Part shown: in pieces, positions 56,028-64,000 of the stretch
Position numbering within the stretch: the stretch's first letter is position 1
How the letters are laid out: the number at the start of each line of letters is the position of its first letter
NCBI GenBank assembly: GCA_963556695.1
Contig: CAUWAG010000020.1
Location: 6,321,753-6,385,752, forward strand
DNA from: Anthostomella pinea
Taxonomy: Eukaryota; Ascomycota; Sordariomycetes; Xylariales; Xylariaceae
Direction: 5' to 3'
Length of the DNA stretch: 64,000 bases
Notes under the pieces: generated by a model
The model's database searches: none
The model's input: the letters and a program-made list of their open reading frames with translations, nothing else
What the model was told of the DNA's origin: nothing
Position numbers and translations under genes: made by a program

Positions 56028-56125
56028 CCTCTACAACCTTGCGATGCAATGGCTCTGGGAGGCGTGGTTTGCACTACTGAGGAGCTACCCCCCACGTTAA
56101 ATACAAAATAAACAAATATACAGTC
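56028..56125 (+). mobile_element. LINE-A 3' end fragment
   Basis: The last 95 or so bases of LINE-A (CTCTGGGAGGCGTGGTTTGC, CCCACGTTAAATACAAA) with a degraded AAAC-type tail. It matches 39270-39360. Confidence 0.85.
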
Positions 56126-57280
56126 CTTGCACTGATTGATTTTTGGAGCGAGTGAATAAGAGGGCTAGTCTTTACGCGACAAATGAGATACGTATACACG
56201 ACATGATGGGATGTCTGCGTGAGAGCGGGATAGGTGATATGAGCGGTTGCCTTCTCGGCGAATGTCAGTGGGCACCGGAATTTCGCGATAGCTGGCCCCC
56301 AATAGAAAATGTACATTCTCCCGCCTCGCCCCGCCACTCGACGAACAATATTTTCGGTGTATGTAACATATACACACCCCCCTCAAGTCCTGTGGAGCGC
56401 GAGGCAGCGAGTGATTTGGAGGCTAATAGGCAGTATGAGCTGTCCACGGCTACCATGTCTCAACGTACGGAGCCTTGGAGGCAATGCCGGAGCCGGCGCG
56501 GCGAGATGGCATACTTGCGAAGTTGCGACGGTATCAGGGCGAGAGATTAGGTTCAGTCAAAAGAATGCAAGTCGCGACCATGGACAGAGCAATGAATTGA
56601 CTTCGAAAATCGTGGCTTACAGATGGACGAGCACACGCAAGGAACGTGTCTGGCACAGAAAGGCGAAGAGCATGACTCTCCCTGGTGTGCGAGTCACTTT
56701 ACAGGGGAATTCGGGGGCCTATCTCTCGTACTGGAGTTACAGGCTGCCGGCCCAGGGTCGTCATCCACTTGCCAATGATGTCCGGCCACAGTGTCCCTAG
56801 GCCAGCAAAATGGTACTGCCGGCCTATCCTGGCGACCAGGGTTCTTGCATGGCTACTAAAGACATCCGATTGTGTTATAACCCCCCGCCGGGTTTCAAGC
56901 TCACTGGTCGAGTAGGAGATAATCATGTCTGTGTACCCAGTGGGAAGACACTGTTTGGATACCGCAAGCGCGGCCTGCCATGCATCCAAGGCAGGTTCTA
57001 CCTGCCCTTCCAGGTGAGTCACCATGGCTGCAACCCAGACCCAACACACATCTTTTCCAGACGGAAGGCAATGAACGAAACCCTAGCATACCCATCTAAT
57101 CACAGTACATAGGGAGCAGACCCCCAGAGTGGGGGCGTTCTCCAGATGGACCAGCGGGCCCTTTACTTCGTCTTGCATCTATCTCATTCATTATTATCAA
57201 TTCAGCAACTTGCAACCCAAGCTTAAGTCTTACATTACAGCCTTTTATCCCATTATTGACAACGGGCTTCTGTGGTCATC
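56126..57280. other. No recognisable gene
   Basis: Competing frames occur on both strands (100-163 codons) without a known domain. The right end is probably the ABC gene promoter. Confidence 0.4.
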
Positions 57281-58419
57281 ATGAATCTCGACTTCCCGCC
57301 ACAGCTCCTGGTAGTGCTGCACTACACCTATCCCTTGGCAGTCTTTCTCTGCTTTGCTGTTACCTCTATCACCGCGATGTTTCTGTCCTTATTGGGAGGT
57401 GCCATGTAAACCCATACTAAGAAATTTTCTATCTGTTGCTGCCTTCTTCTGTTCATTAGTTGCTTTTGCCTCGAAGGGGCATTCAAAGTCGCCGAGGTGA
57501 TCATATGGCATCACTGGCCTCCAGAGGATGCCATTGTCAGCTTACTCTCATGCATCCTGGTTTTCGGCATGGAGCTTGACGTCCTCACAGGCGCTTCCGA
57601 TGTCATATGGTATCGATTTTACGGCTCATGGGCGATTGCTCTTCTTTGTGATCTTGCAAACATCATACTGCTACTCGCCCGGATCCAAACCCCCTTCCCG
57701 AATTGCGACACGTTACCGGTTCTCGGCCATGCTTTCCTCGCCGTTGTCCGATGCATGCTTATGCTTAGCGCCTTTAAGATTTATTTCTCTTGCGAGAGTC
57801 AGGTGGAACACGGAGAACGTGACTCAAAACGTTCGCTACTTTCCAACACAAAGCGTAAGCCGGGCGGTGGGAACACAGTAGCAAACGGCGGTTACGGGGC
57901 AAGCTCGTCTGTTATGAGCACCATAGCAGGCAACACAGAGAAGGGGAACTGGCTCGACAGTGTCAGGAGGTTCTCGATCTTATTTCCGTACCTTTGGCCT
58001 GCCAACAACCGATGCCTGCAGCTTCGAGTCAGGCTGGTAGGCCTCTGCCTGCTAGCCGAAAACACAGTCAACTTTCTCCAATCGCGTCAATACGGAGCTG
58101 TAATAGACTCCTTGAATAGAACTTTAGCAACGGACCCATGAGTTCAAGTCGCCGTTTTTACCGGCCTCCAATTTCTATTGTCTAATGCCGGGATTTGCCT
58201 GGTACGGCAGTTCCTTTGGAAGCCTTTGGCGTGCTATTCGGAAGAGGCACTGATAGTCGCGGCATACTCACACATAATGAATCTTTCTTTGGCGTTCCAC
58301 AACTCAAAGAGCTTGTCCGACCTTAAGATGGCTCTTCTGAATGCCGAAATGGTCTCGGGCATGCTCGAGGAGGTCTGCTTTCAAATACTACCTGCTCTCG
58401 TTAACTTGGTGGTTACTTT
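57281..58419 (+). pseudogene. HMT1-like half-size ABC transporter, 5' part
   Basis: ATG 57281 opens MNLDFPPQLLVVLHYT and the first membrane helix. A 54-bp intron (57406-57459, GTAAAC, TACTAAG branch, TTAG) keeps the frame. More N-terminal helices follow, then the start of the ABC core (FSILFPYLWPANNRCLQLRV). At 58139-58141 TGA replaces the Trp codon of the expected NPWVQVA, a G-to-A change. The frame continues with TGLQFLLSNAG, AAYSHIMNLSLAFHNSKS and MLEEVCFQILPALV until it meets a gypsy LTR at 58420. The nucleotide-binding domain is lost. Intact relatives move glutathione or phytochelatin conjugates into the vacuole. Confidence 0.88.
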
Positions 58420-58633
58420 TGTCACGGCGAGCATACCAAGGAGCTGAGACATGGCCGGCAGCAAGCAGCTAGTACTCTATTGACAAGAATATCAAGACTA
58501 GAGAGGAAAGGAAGAGAGAGAGAGAGATAGGTATAGTGGGAGGTTGCCCCTTTAAGGGGATCCTCTGGTCAGATCCTTCCCTTATTGGGAAGTATCCGCT
58601 TGTCATGTGGGAAGGTCTGTGCAGGCTGTCACA
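58420..58633 (-). mobile_element. Gypsy 3' LTR, copy 3
   Basis: This 214-bp unit is the reverse complement of the LTRs at 7532 and 26885. Next to it a run of eight C (polypurine tract on the element strand) leads into the integrase-chromodomain region. Its outer border is the break in the ABC transporter. Confidence 0.9.
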
Positions 58634-60760
58634 CTACCCCCCCCTTATTAAAGTCGGTTTATGACGATGATTTCTTCCGAGTTCTCCTTACTCCTTGTGC
58701 AGAGCCTCTTACAGGCAGGTTGTCTTCCTTGTGATCAGTTAGGTCCTGATCATCAGCAGCGGCCTCTATCCATTGCTGTAACCTTTGAGGGGGACCTGGC
58801 GCCTAGGGATTTGCGTCGTGGAACTCTTTAACGCGTACAGCTGAGCCTCTGAAGTTAGCTGCTGGGTACCACATCGGGTCAGGATCATGGCCTGTCCATT
58901 CAGCCTGGTAGTCCATTCAGCCTGGTACTCCAGCTTGCCCCGGTTTAGGCAGGAGGACAGAATTTTGTTAATTTCCTATTCAGGAACCCCATCCACGTCG
59001 ACGGGAGGCAGTGGAGGGATCACTTGACCTGGAACAGGGTCACTTGGTGACCGTACTAAGCGGCTTGCGTTAATGACCCGAAGAGCGTTTATCCCAGGGG
59101 GTAATTCAATCTCAAAGACGTTCTCATTGATCTGTTTGACAACCCGATATGGTCCCATGTAGGGGTTGTCCAACCCATCATGTGGGCGGTCAGTACGCCA
59201 TGCTCCTTTGCGGACATATACCATATCTTCTGGCTTCCAGTCAATTGGTCGTCAGGATTTGTCAGCCTGCTTTTTGTACTTTGCTTGTGCCTTGAAAAGG
59301 TTGGTTTTGGCCCATGCCACGGCCTGTGCCCGGCGTTCAGCAAACTCTTGAGCATCTGAACGACTCAGCCGCTCTGTAATAGGCATCTTTCTTGAGAGAG
59401 GACTGCGTTTATCCCAGTCAAACGTCATGACTGGAAGAAACCCCATTTCAACCTCAGCTGGAGATAAACCGGTACTTTCATGAGGTTGTGTGGTATAGGC
59501 AAAATCCAGACAGGGTAACAACTGAGACCAGTCATCCTGAAAGTGGCTTATAAAGGGTCAGAGCTTGGTCTGGAGGAACTGGTTGATGATCTCTGTCTGA
59601 CCATCCGTCTGAGGGTGCTCTGCAGTAGAGCGGCGTAGGTCCATCCCTGTGAGCTTGGCTAGTTCATCCAAAAAGGCAGCAATGAACTGAGGACCACGGT
59701 CTGAAGTCACAGTCTCAGGGGTGCCATAGACCCTCCAAGGTCCATTGAAATATAAGATGGCAAGGTCCTTGGCTGTACATGTCTTATATGTTGGAATAGA
59801 CCACGGGCGGTTGCCTAATCGGTCTATCACCACATAGATTGTGTCATAGCCTAGCTTGTCTTTTGGCATGGTCTTGAAATCCATAGAGACATGTTGCCAA
59901 GGACGATCCGGTATGGGCAGAGGTTGTAGCAAGCCGGCTGGCTTGAGACGGGAATTGCGGCCTCTGCCACATTCTGGGCAATGAGCGCAATAACGGTCTA
60001 TAAAAGCACCCATACCTGGCCAGGAATAATGCTCTGCTACTAAAGCACGCATCTTGTTCCGACCAGGGTGTGCACGGGAAGGTAGTCTGTGAATCTCATC
60101 ACAAAGCCGTGTGCGTAGGTTCCCCTCATCAGGTACTATGAGGCGTCCCTCTTTCAACAATAAGCCATCAACAAGACTGTAACCCTGCTGACTATGTTTG
60201 GCTTTTTCCTGCTCAAGGAGTAGGGTCTCTGAAGAGCGGTTGGCTGTCAAGATGGCATCAATAAGCTGAACACCCTCTAGAGAACCGTCTGGGTCCTGGT
60301 TGTTGGCTTCCAAGGTGGCCACAATGGCACATACCAGGTTGTCCTCTGGACTAGGTGACGGGTCGGTCACAGACAGGTCAACGGGTCCATTGTACCTTTC
60401 AACAGGTAGGAGGATCTGGCGGCGACTTTCATCCTTGATGGCCTTCTGTGTAGCCAGATCTACAGCTTTCCGTGATAGAGTATCAGTTATCAGATTCTCT
60501 CTATCTGGACGGTAGGAGATGGTGAAGTCCAGGCCCAAGATATCCTCACTCCAGGCTGCTTGTCGAGCATTAAGCTGTCACTTAGTGGCGAAGTACTGGA
60601 GTGCCTGGTGATCTGTGAAAACAGGAAGGGGATGCTGAAGGGCAGTGAGCATGTGGTTCCATTCTCACATGGCATAGACAATTGCGGGGAGCAGGGCAAC
60701 GGTGTTCTGTGTTCATGTCAAGTAGGAACAACCTGTTGGTTTACCACTACCCGGGCAAAC
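58634..60760 (-). mobile_element. Chromodomain Ty3/gypsy remnant (RNase H to chromodomain)
   Basis: Reading leftwards: RNase H end (VFTDHQALQYFA-type, then LDFTISYRPDRENLITDTLSRK), the zinc-finger part of integrase with YCAHCPECGRG, and the catalytic core with Asp in SMDFKTMP, Asp in VTSDRGPQF and Glu in DGQTEIINQ. Next comes the tail (TTQPHESTGLSPAEV, NPYMGPYRVVK) and a degraded chromodomain near 58740-58970. Frames are open over 326 codons (60538-59558), then broken. Gag, protease and most RT are absent, as is the 5' LTR. It ends in the 3' LTR at 58420-58633. Confidence 0.93.
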
Positions 60761-60769
60761 CCAAGCTCG

Positions 60770-61624
60770 AAGGTCGAATGTACCTTTACAAAAGCTCAAC
60801 AAGGGATGGGGTAGGGTGAGATGTTCATGTTGCGAAGCTGTATGGTTATCGTCGCATCTCGGTCAGCTGTTCTGTTACGGTCGCACAGTGGGTCGCTGTG
60901 CGGAGTAATGCATATAGTACAGAAATAGGAGTCAATGACCATTCGGGTCATTGTTGAAGCTTTTGCCTCATGGCGCAACGGTTGTCCTATACGCGTTGTA
61001 ACATGTTCCCACCTAGGACACCCATTTATACGTGGCTGTGGCGAAAGTACGTCATCAACGTCAGCTTCGTAGGTGCTGGAGTTACAGCACCTCTGAGACG
61101 GGATGGGCCGGCTTTCATGTGGTCAGGACTCAGGATCACACGAGCTGTGTACTTGTTGACTTGCGCGTGCTCTGTACCCATAACTCGATATTTGAGAAGG
61201 CTGAGAAGGGCCCGTAGCAAGCTTCTATCTATTTTCACGAGGCAAGCAGTTGAATATAACATTTCGCGGCTCTTTTCGACACTTGAGCGTTTTGTCCAAT
61301 CACATAGGACCATGGGGCTTGCCCAGCTAACGGTCGTTGGACCTGAGTGTCAGAAGGCCAACCATAGGGAAAGAATGATGACTTATTGATCTGCAGGGAG
61401 CTGCAGTACTGATGAGGTGTGGCAGCGATGTATATGTACATGGAGCGTTCTTACTCTCCTCCATGCTACCTGACCAGACACTGAGTCATACCCATGGGCA
61501 GAGTCTGCAGGATACCTGAGCTACATACCTTGATACTGTGGCCAAACGAGGCGGTCTAGCGAATGCTTCCTTCATAACAGGACCATGACAGGAGTCCGGT
61601 TGCTAAAGGGCACACCGAAATGAT
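60770..61624. other. No recognisable gene
   Basis: A 139-codon plus-strand frame (60970-61389) has no domain and unconvincing composition, so it was not called. Confidence 0.35.
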
Positions 61625-62095
61625 ATGCGCTTCTTAGTCGTTGGCCTGATAGTCTCTATACTGACTGGAACTACAGCATCGTGTTTCTCGGCCGCATCGC
61701 TTGCCCCTGCTGAGTCAGGTAGCACAATGCTGCCTCGCCGTGTACGCTCTTCTTCAGTCTGAGCCGAGCCGCAGACGAAAGCTACTACGAGCTGCGTGAC
61801 CTGGCATACTTGTACTTTGCTACGTGGGGTATATAGAATGTGCATGTAGCTTTGAAGGCCTATAGCTTGGACACCTGTTACCGATACTTCTCTAGTATAT
61901 GCTGAACCACTTCACAACGTAGTGTCTAATTGTCATGGGACTGTTTCAGTCGAGGTAACGTTGTCCCACAGCTACGACACCGTTGAAACTAAGTTTCACT
62001 TCGCTTATGATAACGGTTCTCCCCACCGTGTAATATATCAGAAAATCACCTGCCGTGGCGAGCCTCCTGCGAACTCAAGGTCACTCGGATCGTAA
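61625..62095 (+). CDS. Small secreted protein 1
   Basis: Exon 1 starts at ATG 61625 with a strong signal peptide (MRFLVVGLIVSILTGTTA, cleavage likely before or near SCFSAA). A second coding block, 61896-62095, begins after a TCTCTAG acceptor and reads AEPLHNVVSNCHGTVSVEV, KFHFAYDNGSPHRVIY and KITCRGEPP to a TAA. The donor is uncertain (GTAGCA near 61716 or GTGTAC near 61739). Unspliced, exon 1 stops at 61762. Three Cys are seen. The size, secretion signal and subtelomeric position fit an effector candidate or a small killer-type secreted protein; no family was recognised. Confidence 0.55.
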
Positions 62096-62408
62096 CATCA
62101 GTGTCTTCCGTTCATTTCCCGTGATTACACCACCCAGGTAATGCCAGTGTAGATTCCACCACAGGTCTAGATGGGCAAGACACGACACAAAGTAGTGAGA
62201 TTCTCATCAGTGCACAGCAACGATCGATTCTAGCGATACGGGAAGGCTGCCTTGCACGAAGATGAGGCGTGCGTGGAAGTTTCAAGCATAAGTAGTAGGG
62301 CTTGCGGACTCCCACTGCAGTGCATCAGTTTCCTCAGGTCCCAACTCTTCTGCAGTAGACATCCCAAACCCAGGACAATCCATTCAGTAACGCGTCAAGC
62401 TAGAAACG
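62096..62408. promoter_or_regulatory. Region between the two small secreted genes
   Basis: 313 bases, no gene seen. It presumably contains the terminator of the first and the promoter of the second secreted-protein gene. Confidence 0.35.
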
Positions 62409-62939
62409 ATGAAGGTCATCTACCTCTATATCCCCCTTGCCCTTACCGGTACCGCCATGGGCGCAAACTGCCGCTATGACACGTACATTTGTGCGGACGC
62501 CATCAAGGACCAGAGTACGTACGAGAGATTTTTTTAGGAACCTCACTACCCCCCCCCCCCCCCCCCCCCCCCCAATTTGTATTCAACACCCTCCGCCAGA
62601 CTCCTGTCGTCTGTGGCTAACCATGGGGTTTCCTCTTTCTTGCAGCCTCCGTCGAGGATAGCGCACACAGCAAAGGCTGGGGCAAGGGAGATACAAGCAA
62701 ATACCTGTTCTACTGTGAGAGCCACAACTTTGGATCAAACAGCCTGGACTTTGTGAGGTACTGCCCCAATGGGTGCTACCGGGACGACCGCGACGAGGGC
62801 AACGATGATTACTGCATCTTGGAGTGAGTTGTCCTTCCCTTAGAGTCCGCCACGGACTTCATTTGTAGCGACAGTTTAACGTCTGGCTAACATCTTATTT
62901 ATCAGCCCACCGGCGACTGGATCTTCGGATAGATCCTAG
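62409..62939 (+). CDS. Small secreted cysteine-rich protein 2
   Basis: Three exons, 62409-62514, 62646-62823 and 62906-62939, join in frame through introns of 131 bp (GTACGT..GCAG) and 82 bp (GTGAGT, GGCTAAC branch, TCAG). The product is 105 aa. MKVIYLYIPLALTGTAMGA is a signal peptide. The mature part has six Cys (NCRYDTYIC, YLFYC, RYCPNGCY, DDYC), enough for three disulfides, and is hydrophilic with GKGDTSKY and RDDRDEGND. If the last intron is kept, the frame stops at 62826 (95 aa). The gene ends about 0.8 kb from the telomere repeats. Secretion is well supported; a role as an effector is inferred from size, Cys content and location. Confidence 0.75.
62549..62573. repeat. 25-base poly-C run in an intron
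   Basis: An uninterrupted run of C inside the first intron of the Cys-rich secreted gene. It is likely to vary in length and may be an assembly limit. Confidence 0.9.
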
Positions 62940-63157
62940 TGCCGCAGAGTTCAGCTCAACCGAACGGAGGAATGGGCCAGTAGGATCACGACCGGAGCGG
63001 TGATTGTGGCATGGAGTCGAAAGTGAGTAGGGATAAGGAGAATGCTGCAACCTTCAATTCTTGGGTCTGGATGTTATATGTACTGTGTTCGCGGAGAGAG
63101 AGGTGCGATCATATTCCCGCCACATGTTTAGCCCCGACAGAATGGGACATTATGGGA
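62940..63157. other. Spacer before the terminal LINE
   Basis: No gene was seen. It is the last unique chromosomal DNA before the LINE tail. Confidence 0.4.
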
Positions 63158-63761
63158 AATGTTTGTTTGTTTGTTTGTTTGTTTGTTTTGTATTTAACGT
63201 GGGGGGTAGCTCCTCAGTAGTGCAAACCACGCCTCCCAGAGCCTCTGCATCGCAGGGTTGTGGAGGTCTCAAGATAATAAGTACAGTCAGTCCCGCTCTC
63301 GGGCCCATCCCCGTTGTTGCGGCGGTATGACCTTGGGGTCATCCATCTGGTCCTTCAAGAAAAGCTATCTATCAGGGACAGATTGTTGAAAAGAACTTGC
63401 TCTTCTCCACGAATTTTGCCCATTCTGTGCTCCTCTCTCCTAAGTATTGTAAACAGGCTGTCCTAAGCAAGTACCTAGGCAATAACCGATTTTTCCCTAG
63501 CCTCTTACAAAAGAAAATATGTTGTGGTGTCTTCTTTTCACCACAGCTACAGTGGTTATTTGAGTCTGTATGTCCAAAGCGTTCATGGTATCTGGCAAAG
63601 TCGCCATGTCCAGATCTGGCCGCTAGAAGTCTGTGTAGAGTGCTCTTCTTAAAGGATATAAGGCCTCTTTCAGTTACTGTATGTAAGTATACTTCTTGAT
63701 ATCTAGGTTCTGATTGGTCTTTCCACCATTGATTGAACTCTTTCTTGCCCTTTCTCTTGAG
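63158..63761 (-). mobile_element. LINE-A copy, 5'-truncated and capped by telomere
   Basis: The plus strand begins with about seven GTTT units (complement of the AAAC tail), then the complement of the 3' UTR (GTATTTAACGTGGGG) and of the ORF2 Cys-motif end, back to the codons before KKEFNQW. The match to LINE-A ends at CTCTTGAG (63754-63761), and the next base is telomere sequence. The tail thus faces the centromere and the truncated 5' side faces the chromosome end. Confidence 0.93.
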
Positions 63762-63762
63762 G

Positions 63763-64000
63763 TTAGGGTTAGGGTTAGGGTTAGGGTTAGGGTTAGGGTT
63801 AGGGTTAGGGTTAGGGTTAGGGTTAGGGTTAGGGTTAGGGTTAGGGTTAGGGTTAGGGTTAGGGTTAGGGTTAGGGTTAGGGTTAGGGTTAGGGTTAGGG
63901 TTAGGGTTAGGGTTAGGGTTAGGGTTAGGGTTAGGGTTAGGGTTAGGGTTAGGGTTAGGGTTAGGGTTAGGGTTAGGGTTAGGGTTAGGGTTAGGGTTAG
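63763..64000 (+). repeat. Telomere, (TTAGGG)n
   Basis: 238 bases of perfect TTAGGG units (about 40) up to the window edge, G-rich strand reading outward. This defines the right side as a native chromosome end or its assembled terminus. Confidence 0.99.

Noticed and set aside
56143..57112. Several frames of 100-163 codons on both strands
   Set aside because: Mutually overlapping, without motifs or splice support.
57407..57409. TAA as an inactivating stop in the ABC gene
   Set aside because: It lies inside a well-formed 54-bp intron (57406-57459) with branch and acceptor sites that keeps the frame.
60970..61389. 139-codon plus-strand frame
   Set aside because: No domain; composition and an equally long competing minus frame suggest chance.
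1..64000. CRISPR array, prokaryotic operon, rRNA genes
   Set aside because: The repeats present are retroelement copies, tails, microsatellites and telomere. Nothing has spacer-repeat structure or rRNA similarity.

Overview
The window is the end of a chromosome of a filamentous ascomycete (Pezizomycotina, most likely Sordariomycetes; the species cannot be named from the sequence). Several things support this. The last 238 bases are an uninterrupted TTAGGG array. Genes carry many short 52-63 bp introns with GT..AG ends. The window holds a fungal highly reducing polyketide synthase (PKS), HET-E-type NLR debris, fungal F-box, dynamin and Fta2-like families, and fungal LINE, Ty3/gypsy-chromodomain and Ty1/copia elements. 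Many nonsense changes are of the C-to-T or G-to-A type, and there is at least one very AT-rich island, which fits repeat-induced point mutation (RIP).

Layout. 0-3 kb: the 3' end of a highly reducing PKS (ER-KR-ACP). 3-10 kb: debris consisting of an NB-ARC piece, a conserved orphan family, LINE tails, a solo LTR, the WD40 tail of a HET-E-like NLR, and a Myb-like/laccase chimera. 10-16.4 kb: the best preserved single-copy block, with an F-box gene, a divergently transcribed PD-(D/E)XK nuclease-like gene and a 543-aa orphan. 17-24.4 kb: LTR-element remains. 24.5-25.9 kb: a dynamin GTPase pseudogene. 26.3-27.1 kb: an AT-rich island ending in a solo LTR. 28.3-30.4 kb: an atypical kinase-like gene and a Cys-rich small protein. 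31-41.6 kb: a two-ORF LINE inserted in reverse orientation into an older copy of its own family. 42-51.5 kb: kinase, dioxygenase, PKS acyltransferase, ankyrin and copia fragments around an intact FHA-kinase gene. 52-58.4 kb: an Fta2/kinase-like gene with one stop, a secreted beta-rich protein and an ABC (HMT1-like) transporter cut by a gypsy LTR. 58.4-60.8 kb: a chromodomain gypsy remnant. 61.6-63 kb: two small secreted protein genes. 63.16-64 kb: a 5'-truncated LINE joined directly to the telomere.

There is no operon-like system. The region behaves as a gene nursery and graveyard: candidate effector, NLR, nuclease and kinase genes sit among young and old retroelements, and most truncations coincide with element ends. 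The most notable observation is the telomere-capped LINE. Its tail points to the centromere, as expected if reverse transcription was primed from a broken chromosome end. Next are the two unreported small secreted genes within about 2.5 kb of the telomere.

Coordinates, introns and frames were worked out by eye. Family assignments come from recognised motifs, not from searches.
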